DNA from: Burkholderiaceae bacterium | GTDB taxonomy: Bacteria > Pseudomonadota > Gammaproteobacteria > Burkholderiales > Burkholderiaceae_A | Assembly (NCBI GenBank): GCA_004214155.1 | Contig: SGYQ01000011.1 | Span: forward strand, 1 to 64,000 | DNA: 64,000 bases | Direction: 5' to 3' | Shown here: positions 53,526 through 61,978 of the stretch, piece by piece | Layout of the letters: each line of letters begins with the position of its first letter | Numbering within the stretch: position 1 is the stretch's first letter | The notes under the pieces: generated by a model | Databases searched by the model: none | What the model was told of the DNA's origin: nothing | The model's input: only the letters and a program-made list of their open reading frames with translations | Position numbers and translations under genes: made by a program

Positions 53526-55337
53526 GTGATAGCTAAATACATCTTAAAAATTTTTTCTATTTGCCCGCATAAATTAGCTGGGATGAGAATTGAATTGCCC
53601 CATTTCGAATATCGACAAGCCTTAGTTAGCTCCTTGAAAAGTATTCTTCCTAATGAAATGAATATTTTATCAATTCCGTCGGACATCTCCTCAGAACAAT
53701 TAATAGGAGGATTAGATTTTCTAGATTCTTTAAGAGAAGGAGTTAAGGTTTATCGAGAGGGCCTGCTTACTAGGAAAAATAATGGCAAGGTGCTTCTGTT
53801 AAATTCAACAAGAGACATTGATAGAGCAGTAGCTAATCTGTTATGTGCAGATTTAGATAAAACACTTGAAACAACTAATGAAAATAATTGTGGTTTCAAT
53901 TCGTTAATAGTGTTTGAGGAATTACCTTTTAATCGGGAAGATAAGAATCAAAATGTTCCTCGCACAATTAACGAACGACTAGCGCTTACGATAGTCGGAA
54001 CAGAATTGGCTGAGGATTACAATTTGGATAATTTAGCGATGTCTGAAGAAGAAATTTTGAATGTGGAGAATGCGAGAAAAATTTTTCCCGATGTAGTTTT
54101 AAATGCTAACCAGTTATCGATGTTAGTCGCAATATCCTCTGAGTTGGCGGTTGAGGGTTTCCGCCAAGTTTTCTTTGCGATCACTGTCTCTAAGGTTATT
54201 GCTGCTTTGCAAGGAAGAATTCAGGTAGACGATGAGGACATTAAATTAGCAGCATCGCTAGTTTTTCTTTCGAAAGCAAAGTCAATTCCTTCACAAGAAG
54301 ATGAAAATCAGTTAAGTGTAGAGAGCGAGGGTACTGAGGCAAGGACAGAAGAGAATTTAACGGAAGAAAGTAATCAGATTGATAATTCAGATTCCTCGAT
54401 TATCGATTCAAAAAATGATGAGAGGCAAAGTATAGAAAATGAGACAGTAGAGGATAGCCCTGCAAAACTGGATTCCTCTATACAAAACATATCCCTTTCA
54501 AAAGAGTTTTTACAAAGTATATTGTCCGGTGAACTCTCCAAACGATTGAGGGGGAGTTCCTCGTTTGGAAGAGGGCAAACGTTTATAAGAAATACAAGTA
54601 GTGGGAAAAACTATTCTTCAATACGATGGCGTCAGGGCTTACCTCATAAAATAAAGATCGCTGATTCAATTCAAGCTGCACTTCCCTATCAAGTTGAAAG
54701 ACAAACTTATAAAAATTTTGATGAAAATATGCTTTTGCGTATCTTGCCCGAAGATTTGCGTGTTTCGAAGAAACGTAATCGAGTTCGCAATACAACTGTT
54801 TTTTTGGTCGATGCCTCGGGATCCTCAGCATCCAAAAGGTTAGGAGAAGCTAAAGGAGCGGTAGAACTACTTCTAGCTGAGTGTTATATTCGCAGGGACG
54901 AAGTTGCTCTTATTTCATTCAGGGGAAAGCGCAGTGACTTGTTATTAGAGCCAACGAGATCTCTCGTTCGAGCAAAAAAATGTCTCAGGGGGTTGAAGGG
55001 CGGTGGGGGCACACCGATGGCTGCAGCCTTGGAGCATGCATTCAATCTGTGTTGCTCAGAGTTGAGCCATGGGAAAATCCCTGTATTAGTTATTCTGAGT
55101 GATGGTGGTGCAAATGTTACAAAAAGTGGAATTGGGGGAAGAGGTAAAGCATTTGAGGAATCTCTGAAGAGTGCCGAACTTTTCAATAGTCACACAATAA
55201 AATCTATATTTATTGATATAGCTGATAACCCTGCTCCTCAAACGAGATTTTTGGCTGATAAGCTTGGGTCTACTTATCTTCCTTTACCACGAGCTAATTC
55301 GAAAAAGATATTAGATGCTGTTACTGCGGTGCGTTAA
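53526..55337 (+). CDS. bchD: Magnesium chelatase subunit BchD
   Basis: The 603-residue protein has a degenerate AAA+ domain at the N-terminus (about residues 1-255), an acidic Ser/Glu/Asn-rich linker (about 257-320) and a C-terminal von Willebrand A domain with the MIDAS motif DASGSSAS, GGGGTPMAAAL and VILSDGGANV. BchD works with BchI as the motor of the chelatase. The linker in other BchD proteins is usually described as proline-rich plus acidic; here prolines are few. The start is GTG 53526 with weak ribosome signal. Its last 27 bases overlap the end of bchO on the other strand. Confidence 0.95.
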   Translation: MIAKYILKIFSICPHKLAGMRIELPHFEYRQALVSSLKSILPNEMNILSIPSDISSEQLIGGLDFLDSLREGVKVYREGLLTRKNNGKVLLLNSTRDIDRAVANLLCADLDKTLETTNENNCGFNSLIVFEELPFNREDKNQNVPRTINERLALTIVGTELAEDYNLDNLAMSEEEILNVENARKIFPDVVLNANQLSMLVAISSELAVEGFRQVFFAITVSKVIAALQGRIQVDDEDIKLAASLVFLSKAKSIPSQEDENQLSVESEGTEARTEENLTEESNQIDNSDSSIIDSKNDERQSIENETVEDSPAKLDSSIQNISLSKEFLQSILSGELSKRLRGSSSFGRGQTFIRNTSSGKNYSSIRWRQGLPHKIKIADSIQAALPYQVERQTYKNFDENMLLRILPEDLRVSKKRNRVRNTTVFLVDASGSSASKRLGEAKGAVELLLAECYIRRDEVALISFRGKRSDLLLEPTRSLVRAKKCLRGLKGGGGTPMAAALEHAFNLCCSELSHGKIPVLVILSDGGANVTKSGIGGRGKAFEESLKSAELFNSHTIKSIFIDIADNPAPQTRFLADKLGSTYLPLPRANSKKILDAVTAVR

Positions 55338-56195
55338 TTCCTGGAGAATTAATTTGCAAAGTTCCTTAGCGTGAGTTTCGTTTAACAAGTGCCCCCCATC
55401 GAGCTCCAAGATTTTTGCTTGTGGAAAATATTTGCTGAAAATATTTTTTAAACTGTCTGATCTGACCCAGGTATCCTTGATGCCGATTATAAAAAAAAAT
55501 TTTGTTTTTGCAGAATTGGCATTTTGAAGAACGCTTATTACGTCAGTTTCTGCCATAAAATTTAGGGCTCCTTTTAAATGTTTTTTATTATTAAATAGCC
55601 TAGCGTATCTATCTCTTTTGATCGGGTCTTTTAGATTTGAACCTGTGGAATCTAAGAGTTTTTCTATTATTGTTGAATTATTGATAATTTTGGACAACAG
55701 AGATACGGAAGTTTCTGACGTAATAAAAGGACTTATTAACGGGCTTAGCGCCATGGTAAAGTGGAACGGCGGTGGAACAAGTGAGGGGTTAATCCCGATA
55801 ATTTCCTCCACTTCAATTTGTTTATTATAGTTAGAGAACTCTATTGCTAATGTTGTGCCCGCCGAGTGGCTAACGATTGTTTTTAAACTTTTTATGTTTA
55901 AAAGGTTAAGCAATTGACTTAGTTCTATGGCGATATTTCGTAAGCTTAATTTGAATCGTTTGCTATTTTCGGACTTCCCGTGGCCTGGTAAGTCTAAACA
56001 TAGAGTAACAAAAGTCTGACTAAGTCCCTTTGAGATTTCATCCCAACATTCGTAACTTCCGCCGGTCCCGTGGAGAAACAGAACCAGTTTATTGTTCCTG
56101 TGCTCTTCAAACTCCTGCCATGAGTTAGAAGTTAGGCAAAACCACTTAACATTTTCTGTTTGAATCCATCTAACGTTAGATTTTTCTTCGGTCAT
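55311..56195 (-). CDS. bchO: Alpha/beta hydrolase BchO, linked to magnesium chelatase genes
   Basis: The protein of about 294 residues is an alpha/beta hydrolase with the oxyanion region LHGTGGSYECWDEI, the nucleophile elbow VSHSAGTTLA and a C-terminal His in DGGHLLNE. BchO is encoded beside bchI/bchD in purple bacteria; its biochemical role is unsettled. I place the start at ATG 56195; a TTG at 56213 would put the start within the candidate -10 region. It diverges from crtE. Confidence 0.88.
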   Translation of the reverse strand: MTEEKSNVRWIQTENVKWFCLTSNSWQEFEEHRNNKLVLFLHGTGGSYECWDEISKGLSQTFVTLCLDLPGHGKSENSKRFKLSLRNIAIELSQLLNLLNIKSLKTIVSHSAGTTLAIEFSNYNKQIEVEEIIGINPSLVPPPFHFTMALSPLISPFITSETSVSLLSKIINNSTIIEKLLDSTGSNLKDPIKRDRYARLFNNKKHLKGALNFMAETDVISVLQNANSAKTKFFFIIGIKDTWVRSDSLKNIFSKYFPQAKILELDGGHLLNETHAKELCKLILQELTHRSNSI

Positions 56196-56224
56196 TTTTT
56201 TAGTTTTTAACAATTCAAATTATA

Positions 56225-56242
56225 TGTAACATAATTTTTACA
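56225..56242 (+). promoter_or_regulatory. PpsR/CrtJ-type box 1, bchO-crtE
   Basis: The palindrome TGTAACATAATTTTTACA has the TGT-N12-ACA consensus of PpsR/CrtJ, the oxygen- and light-responsive repressor of pigment genes. It is in the divergent bchO/crtE gap and is 7 bp from a second box, the spacing required for paired binding. Confidence 0.75.
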
Positions 56243-56249
56243 TATTATT

Positions 56250-56267
56250 TGTCAATAAGAATTGACA
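56250..56267 (+). promoter_or_regulatory. PpsR/CrtJ-type box 2, bchO-crtE
   Basis: TGTCAATAAGAATTGACA is a perfect inverted repeat (TGTCAAT / ATTGACA, 4-base centre) that fits TGT-N12-ACA. Its right half contains the crtE -35 element TTGACA, so binding would exclude RNA polymerase. Confidence 0.82.
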
Positions 56268-56290
56268 TAAGGGAGTTTTTTCTTTTTAAT
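56262..56290 (+). promoter_or_regulatory. Candidate crtE promoter
   Basis: A perfect -35 TTGACA (56262-56267) and a -10 TTTAAT (56285-56290) are separated by 17 bases, 33 bases before the crtE ATG at 56323. The -35 lies inside PpsR-type box 2. Confidence 0.65.
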
Positions 56291-56322
56291 CAATAATTCG
56301 ACAAATCACAGATTGGGTATTC

Positions 56323-57216
56323 ATGAAACCTGAGGATATTCTCGAATTGCATTTAAAAAATGCATTGTCGAAGTGTAGTAGTCCCGGCTCGCCTAAAAGA
56401 CTCCACATGGCGATGCACCACGCCGTTTTCCCAGGGGGTGCCAGGATACGGCCAAGACTATGTTTAGCTATCGCAGATTCTTTCGATGACTATGATAAAA
56501 ATTTGGCTATTGCTGCTGCCGTAGCAATTGAGTTTCTTCACTGTGCGTCCTTAATTCATGATGATTTACCTTGTTTCGATGACGCGAATATTCGAAGAGG
56601 TAGGCCCTCAGTTCATAAGGAATTTGATGAAAGACTAGCTATTTTGGCAGGGGATGCGTTAATAGTTGAAGCATTTCGCCATCTAAATAATTGTGAAACA
56701 CGCCATTTTGCCCGCCTTCGGTTGGTACTGAATTTGGTAACAAGATCGGTTGGAAGTGTGTCCGGGATAATTGCTGGGCAAGCATGGGAATGTGAAAAGA
56801 GGGCTTCATTAGAGCAATATCAGAGAGAAAAAACTGGAGCATTATTTGAGGCTGCAGTTATGTCGGGCGCGGCATCGGCTGGCAGTGAGATCGAGAATTG
56901 GCGCCTTTTTGGAGAAAAGTTAGGCGAGGCTTATCAAGTAGCAGATGATATACGCGACGTAATTGCACATCCATCTGACGTTGGAAAACCTACTGGAAGA
57001 GATGAAGTCCTGGGAAGAATGAGTTCAGCTAGAGAACTGGGGCTCTCAGGGGCTGTGGCGTACTTTGATAATCTAATAGATGAGGTTGTCGCATCGGTGC
57101 CAAAGTTTAATAACGATGCGAAATTAATAAAATTGATTAGAAATGAAGCTATCCGTCTTGTACCGAAGAAAGGTCGTATAAAGGTTCAAAAAATTGATCG
57201 TAAAGCATTTTCTTAA
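56323..57216 (+). CDS. crtE: Geranylgeranyl diphosphate synthase CrtE
   Basis: The 297-residue prenyltransferase has the first aspartate-rich motif DDLPCFDD (residues 80-87) and the second as QVADDIRD (about 210-217), with GGARIRPRL near the N-terminus. It makes geranylgeranyl diphosphate, needed for carotenoids and for the bacteriochlorophyll tail. In this position, between bchO and crtF, it is CrtE rather than IspA. A promoter with two repressor boxes precedes it. Confidence 0.93.
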   Translation: MKPEDILELHLKNALSKCSSPGSPKRLHMAMHHAVFPGGARIRPRLCLAIADSFDDYDKNLAIAAAVAIEFLHCASLIHDDLPCFDDANIRRGRPSVHKEFDERLAILAGDALIVEAFRHLNNCETRHFARLRLVLNLVTRSVGSVSGIIAGQAWECEKRASLEQYQREKTGALFEAAVMSGAASAGSEIENWRLFGEKLGEAYQVADDIRDVIAHPSDVGKPTGRDEVLGRMSSARELGLSGAVAYFDNLIDEVVASVPKFNNDAKLIKLIRNEAIRLVPKKGRIKVQKIDRKAFS

Positions 57217-57236
57217 AACTAGCTTGCAAGAGTAAA

Positions 57237-58376
57237 TTGAGGTTGAGTGCTAATTTTTTCCGGTCAGTAAAAAGAAAAATTGTGCGCGGAATTTTTCAGT
57301 CAGATAGGTTTAAGCGTTATCTAGAAACATCTTTTTTCGGGCAATATTTTGTTAGACGCCAGGCAGTAAAGTCTTTTGATTTGATGGCAGGGTTTGTCTA
57401 TTCTCAGATTTTATTGTGCTGTGTAAAGCTGAATATATTTAATTTTCTGAAAGATGGTCCCAAAGACATAGGAAGGATGTCCGATTTTCTAAATTTGGAT
57501 AAAGCAAAATTTGATTGTCTGTTTATGGGTGCCTCAGCTATCGGTTTGATTGAAAAGGATGAGGATGATGTCATCGACCTAACTGTTCAAGGACATATTT
57601 TTGCGAATGACAAAGGTTTATTAGCTCTTATTCTACATCACGAAATGTTTTATCGGGACTTGATGGAGCCGGTAGCATTTCTTAAAGAAAAAGATATGGA
57701 AACTTCTTTGAATAAGTATTGGGGTTATGTTGAACAAAGAGGTGTTCCCAGTGACGCAGAAAGCGAACAAAAAACTGAAAATGCAAAAAGGTACAGTGAA
57801 CTGATGGCGATTTCTCAGCCTTTAGTGACGGATCAATTGTTCTCTGCTTATGATTTTACAAGACATACTTCTGTGCTCGATGTTGGGGGAGGGAAAGCGA
57901 GTTTTTCAATTCGTTTGGCAAAATTTATTCCTGGGATTAATGTAGCCAACCTAGATCTTCCGGAGGTTTGTGAAGAAGCAAAAAAGAACGTAAAGCAAGC
58001 AGGCCTAGTGGATGCGATAAAGATCATACCAAGCAATTTCTTTGAAGATGAAATCCCGTCTGGTTATGACTTGGTAACCCTAATCAGAGTGTTGTATGAC
58101 CATTCAGAGGAAAGTGTAATAAAACTATTGCAGTTGATAAGAAAGTCCCTCTCAAGCAATGGGAAGCTTCTAATAGCAGAGCCCATGGCTAATAATATTT
58201 TTCCAGGAATAAGTTGCGATGCTTATTTTTGGTTCTATTTGACTGTGATGGGCAAGGGGAGACCTCGCTCATCAAAGGAGCTTATCGCCCTTTTGAGAGA
58301 TTCTGGATTTTCAAAAGCGCGTTGTTTAAAAACTACGCTTCCCATTCAGACGGGAGTAGTACTGGCAGAGGCTTAG
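57237..58376 (+). CDS. crtF: Hydroxyneurosporene-type O-methyltransferase CrtF
   Basis: The 379-residue SAM-dependent methyltransferase has a N-terminal dimerisation domain (ILLCCVKLNIFNFLKDGP) and a C-terminal Rossmann domain with VLDVGGGKASFSIRLAKF at about residue 213 and VANLDLPEVCE. It methylates the tertiary hydroxyl of acyclic carotenoids in the spheroidene/spirilloxanthin pathway. Gene order crtE-crtF-bchC is the classic purple-bacterial superoperon order. The start is TTG 57237; another TTG two codons later is possible. Without crtC/crtD in view, the exact carotenoid is not known. Confidence 0.88.
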   Translation: MRLSANFFRSVKRKIVRGIFQSDRFKRYLETSFFGQYFVRRQAVKSFDLMAGFVYSQILLCCVKLNIFNFLKDGPKDIGRMSDFLNLDKAKFDCLFMGASAIGLIEKDEDDVIDLTVQGHIFANDKGLLALILHHEMFYRDLMEPVAFLKEKDMETSLNKYWGYVEQRGVPSDAESEQKTENAKRYSELMAISQPLVTDQLFSAYDFTRHTSVLDVGGGKASFSIRLAKFIPGINVANLDLPEVCEEAKKNVKQAGLVDAIKIIPSNFFEDEIPSGYDLVTLIRVLYDHSEESVIKLLQLIRKSLSSNGKLLIAEPMANNIFPGISCDAYFWFYLTVMGKGRPRSSKELIALLRDSGFSKARCLKTTLPIQTGVVLAEA

Positions 58377-58427
58377 TCTAGAAAAATTTTAAGCTTTTTC
58401 TTTGTTGTGGTGCAAAAAATAAATTCG

Positions 58428-58456
58428 TTGACAAGGAATTTTATTTTACTGATACT
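58428..58456 (+). promoter_or_regulatory. bchC promoter (sigma-70 type)
   Basis: A perfect -35 TTGACA (58428-58433) and -10 GATACT (58451-58456) are separated by 17 bases. The two PpsR-type boxes lie just downstream (58462-58505), where bound repressor would block initiation or early elongation. Confidence 0.75.
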
Positions 58457-58461
58457 TAATA

Positions 58462-58479
58462 TGTAAAGTTAGCTTTACA
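58462..58479 (+). promoter_or_regulatory. PpsR/CrtJ-type box 1, bchC
   Basis: TGTAAAGTTAGCTTTACA is a perfect 7-base inverted repeat around TTAG and fits TGT-N12-ACA exactly. It starts 5 bases after the -10 element. Confidence 0.88.
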
Positions 58480-58487
58480 TTGATTAT

Positions 58488-58505
58488 TGTTAATGAAAGT
58501 TTACA
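58488..58505 (+). promoter_or_regulatory. PpsR/CrtJ-type box 2, bchC
   Basis: TGTTAATGAAAGTTTACA fits TGT-N12-ACA and is 8 bp from box 1. Its position over the first alternative start codons (58487-58495) supports the later bchC start at 58511. The 8-bp spacing is the one described for bchC in Rhodobacter. Confidence 0.75.
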
Positions 58506-58510
58506 CAAGA

Positions 58511-59452
58511 ATGATTGAAAACAAAGCATCTGTTGTGTTGTTAAAAAAACCCGGGGAAATACGTGTTGAGCAAATTAATTTAGATCCGTTAACTGAAGAT
58601 GATCTATTGGTGGAAAACTTTTACAGTGGAATAAGCTCAGGAACTGAAAGACTTCTCTTTGAGGGAAGAATGCCCTCATTTCAGGGTATGGGGTATCCGT
58701 TGGTACCCGGTTACGAATGTTTTGGAAAGGTCTCGAGCTGCTCTGAAATTTCTGGGTTTACGGAGGGGGATACTGTTTTTGTCCCTGGAGCAACATGTTA
58801 CGGAGATGTAAAGGGTTTGTTTGGGGGAGCATCATCCCATCTAGTTGTAAATAAAAATCGGGCGATTAAAATGCCCTTTGAAATAGGTAGTAAGAATGTT
58901 CTTTTGGCATTGGCTGCTACAGCTCATCATATTTTTGCAGATAACTCTACTCCTGATTTAATTATCGGGCACGGGGCTCTCGGACGTTTGTTAGCTCGAC
59001 TTACCGTTTTGCGTGGAAAGTCGCCAACTGTTGTTGACAAAACAGCTAACCGCCTGAGTGGTGCTGCGGGATACGAAGTTTGCACTCCAGGGGAAGTGGT
59101 TGGAAAACAATTTGATTGCATTGTTGATGTTAGTGGAGACCTAAGTCAACTTGATTTTCTAATAAGTCTCCTGCATCCAGGAGGGGAAGTAGTTTTAGCA
59201 GGGTTTTATCAAGACTCAATATCTTTTGACTTCGTTCCAACCTTCTTGAAGGAGGCCAGGATAAGAGTTGCTGCACAGTGGCAACAAAGTGATTTGCAGG
59301 CTGTTTCAGATTTGGTTATTTCTAAGCAGCTTAATCTTGAAGGAATAATTAGTCATGAGGTTTCAGCTGAAAACGCCCCTTATGCTTACGAAACTGCTTT
59401 TAATGACACGAGTTGCTTAAAGATGATAATTGACTGGAAAGGGTATCACTAA
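58511..59452 (+). CDS. bchC: Bacteriochlorophyllide a dehydrogenase BchC
   Basis: The enzyme oxidises the 3-hydroxyethyl group to the 3-acetyl group of bacteriochlorophyllide a. It is a MDR-type alcohol dehydrogenase with GISSGTERLLFEGRMP, GYPLVPGYECFGKV and IIGHGALGRLLARL (nucleotide loop). I start it at ATG 58511 (MIENKASVVLL, 313 residues), which matches the length of Rhodobacter BchC (about 314). Earlier starts at 58487 and 58493 lie within repressor box 2. It starts the bchCXYZ-puf run, with bchX 2 bases after its stop. Confidence 0.92.
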   Translation: MIENKASVVLLKKPGEIRVEQINLDPLTEDDLLVENFYSGISSGTERLLFEGRMPSFQGMGYPLVPGYECFGKVSSCSEISGFTEGDTVFVPGATCYGDVKGLFGGASSHLVVNKNRAIKMPFEIGSKNVLLALAATAHHIFADNSTPDLIIGHGALGRLLARLTVLRGKSPTVVDKTANRLSGAAGYEVCTPGEVVGKQFDCIVDVSGDLSQLDFLISLLHPGGEVVLAGFYQDSISFDFVPTFLKEARIRVAAQWQQSDLQAVSDLVISKQLNLEGIISHEVSAENAPYAYETAFNDTSCLKMIIDWKGYH

Positions 59453-59454
59453 CT

Positions 59455-60465
59455 ATGAAAAATAAACAAATAGTCAGAGGTCAGCAGTTTGGACCGACTG
59501 AAAAAAACGGTGAGGCTCTCAGCTCTTCAGTTCCTGATCCCGCAAACAAAGTAAAGAAAAAAGAGACACAAATAATTGCAATTTATGGCAAGGGAGGTAT
59601 TGGTAAGAGTTTCACTTTAGCCAATCTTTCATACATGATGGCGCAGCAAGGTAAGAAAATTTTGTTAATCGGTTGTGATCCGAAAAGTGACACGACTTCA
59701 TTACTTTTTGGCGGAAAAGCATGCCCAACCATTATTGAAACTTCATCAAGAAAAAAGTTGGCAGGAGAGGAAGTTAAGATCGGTGATGTTTGTTTCAAGA
59801 GAGATGGCGTATTTGCAATGGAATTAGGTGGACCCGAGGTTGGGAGAGGTTGTGGAGGAAGAGGGATAATTCATGGGTTTGAAACCTTGGAGAAATTAGG
59901 ATTCCATGACTGGGATTTTGATTATGTGTTGCTTGATTTTTTGGGAGATGTGGTCTGTGGAGGCTTCGGTCTGCCAATTGCGAGAGATATGTGTCAAAAA
60001 GTGATGGTGGTTGCGAGCAATGATCTGCAATCTTTATATGTTGCTAACAATGTTTGTTCTGCCGTGCAGTATTTTAGAAAGTTAGGAGGAAATGTCGGAG
60101 TAGCTGGAATTATTATTAATAAAGATGACGGAACTGGAGAGGCTAAAAATTTTGCAGAAAAAGTTGGTATACCTGTCCTTACATCGATTCCTGCACATGA
60201 GGATATAAGAAGAAAAAGTGCAAGCTATGAAATCATCGGAAAGCCGGGTAGCGAATGGGCTTCCTTATTTTCTGAGTTGGCTTCCAATGTGGCAACAGCG
60301 CCTCCAGTTTTACCTAACCCTTTAATTCAAGATGATCTTCTAAACCTATTTTCGTCGGATGTAGTGGGTCGAAATTATAAGCTCGAGCCTGCAGAGTTAT
60401 CTGATTTGACAGGTGTTAGTTTTGAGGACAAGAAATCACTGGAAGTTATTTATGACGCAGCCTAG
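59455..60465 (+). CDS. bchX: Chlorophyllide a reductase iron protein BchX
   Basis: The 336-residue NifH-like ATPase transfers electrons from its [4Fe-4S] cluster to BchYZ. It has the deviant Walker A loop YGKGGIGKS (residues 44-52), CDPKSDTT, and two cluster cysteines in GPEVGRGCGGRG and VVCGGFGLP. A hydrophilic N-terminal tail of about 35 residues precedes the core, as usual in BchX. Its stop overlaps the bchY start by 14 bases. Confidence 0.96.
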   Translation: MKNKQIVRGQQFGPTEKNGEALSSSVPDPANKVKKKETQIIAIYGKGGIGKSFTLANLSYMMAQQGKKILLIGCDPKSDTTSLLFGGKACPTIIETSSRKKLAGEEVKIGDVCFKRDGVFAMELGGPEVGRGCGGRGIIHGFETLEKLGFHDWDFDYVLLDFLGDVVCGGFGLPIARDMCQKVMVVASNDLQSLYVANNVCSAVQYFRKLGGNVGVAGIIINKDDGTGEAKNFAEKVGIPVLTSIPAHEDIRRKSASYEIIGKPGSEWASLFSELASNVATAPPVLPNPLIQDDLLNLFSSDVVGRNYKLEPAELSDLTGVSFEDKKSLEVIYDAA

Positions 60466-61978
60466 TGAACAAATTATAGATATTAAGAATCTTTCGACCG
60501 CTGGGAAGGAAAAGGTCCCATGCGGTAGTAAGGATCTGATAGAACGCGCGCGGGCTCAAAATAAATCCGAAATTATTGATCAGTACAAGAAAGATTACCC
60601 TATTGGCCCCCATGACCAACCACAAAGTATGTGTCCCGCTTTTGGTTCACTTAGGGTTGGATTGAGAATGAATAGGGTTGCCACGATTTTATCCGGCTCT
60701 GCATGTTGTGTGTATGGATTGACATTTACCTCGCACTTTTATGGTGCGCGCAGAAGTGTTGGTTATGTTCCTTTCAATTCTGAAACATTGGTTACTGGCA
60801 AACTTTTTGAAGATATTAAAGAGTCTGTCGAGAAAACTGCAGACCCTGACAAGTTAGATGCGATAGTAGTCATAAATTTATGTGTGCCTACTGCCAGCGG
60901 AGTGCCTCTACAACTGCTACCAAAGGTAATTAATGGGGTAAGAATAATCGGAATAGATGTGCCTGGGTTTGGTGTTCCTACCCATGCAGAGGCAAAGGAT
61001 ATCTTAGCCTCTGCAATGCTGAAGTTTTCTAAAACTGAGATTACAAGTGGTCCGGTAAAAAAATCTTTGCAAAAAAGAAAGGGCTTACCTTTGGTCACGC
61101 TCGTTGGGGAGATATTTCCCTTAGATCCCATGTCGATATCATCTATGTTAGAGCCATTAGATTTAGAAGTAGGCGCTATCGTCCCAACCCGGCAGTGGAG
61201 AGAGCTGTATACTGCTTTTGAAGGCTCTCTGGTAGCTGGGTTACACCCTTTCTATACTTCAACATTTAGAGAGTTTGAGTCTGTTGGCAAACCAATTCTG
61301 AGTTCTGCTCCAGTCGGATATGAAGGGACGGCATCGTGGTTGGAAAAGCTGGGTAATTCTTTGAACTTGTCCGAGGAAAAGGTAGGAAAGTCAAAAGAGC
61401 TTGTTCTTCCCCTAATCAAGGAGTCTTTGAAAGAACAAAAATTAAACGGAAGTGTAACTTTAAGTGGTTATGAGGGTTCTGAGCTACTCGTTGCCAGACT
61501 ACTTATTGAAAGCGGATTAACTGTGAAGTATGTAGGTACAGCTTGCCCCCGAACGAAACAATCCAAGGTGGATGAAGAATGGCTGAAACAACATGGTGTC
61601 TCAGTTGAATTTAGAGCGTCACTTGAAAGTGACCTCCAGGCAATAGATGAACATGAACCGGATCTTGCGATAGGTACTACGCCGGTAGTTCAGCATGCGA
61701 AGGAAAAAGCAATCCCATCACTATATTTTACCAACTTGATATCAGCTCGCCCTCTCATGGGAAATTTAGGGATAGGGTCTGTAATGGAAGTTGTTAAGGG
61801 GGCCATGAACAATGGAGAGCGTTTCAAAAAAATGAAGAAATTCTTTTCCGGAGTTGGAACAGGTCAATCTTCTGGTGTCTGGCATCCTTACGGAGAGAAG
61901 AGTGGGAAATTTAAAGATATGATTTCGGGAAAAAAACTGCAGGAGAGTAATAAAAAGAAGGAGCAAGTTAAGTGTTGA
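60452..61978 (+). CDS. bchY: Chlorophyllide a reductase subunit BchY
   Basis: The protein of about 508 residues starts at ATG 60452 behind GGAAG (60441-60445) inside the end of bchX. It is a nitrogenase-MoFe-like subunit with the cluster-binding Cys pattern [19 protein letters not shown] and [10 protein letters not shown], and [13 protein letters not shown]. BchY with BchZ and BchX reduces chlorophyllide a at C7-C8. The stop TGA overlaps the bchZ GTG region by seven bases. Confidence 0.95.
   Translation: MTQPSEQIIDIKNLSTAGKEKVPCGSKDLIERARAQNKSEIIDQYKKDYPIGPHDQPQSMCPAFGSLRVGLRMNRVATILSGSACCVYGLTFTSHFYGARRSVGYVPFNSETLVTGKLFEDIKESVEKTADPDKLDAIVVINLCVPTASGVPLQLLPKVINGVRIIGIDVPGFGVPTHAEAKDILASAMLKFSKTEITSGPVKKSLQKRKGLPLVTLVGEIFPLDPMSISSMLEPLDLEVGAIVPTRQWRELYTAFEGSLVAGLHPFYTSTFREFESVGKPILSSAPVGYEGTASWLEKLGNSLNLSEEKVGKSKELVLPLIKESLKEQKLNGSVTLSGYEGSELLVARLLIESGLTVKYVGTACPRTKQSKVDEEWLKQHGVSVEFRASLESDLQAIDEHEPDLAIGTTPVVQHAKEKAIPSLYFTNLISARPLMGNLGIGSVMEVVKGAMNNGERFKKMKKFFSGVGTGQSSGVWHPYGEKSGKFKDMISGKKLQESNKKKEQVKC

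Noticed and set aside
58487-58510. Earlier bchC starts at TTG 58487 and ATG 58493
   Set aside because: Both lie inside the second repressor palindrome and lengthen the protein beyond the family's normal N-terminus.
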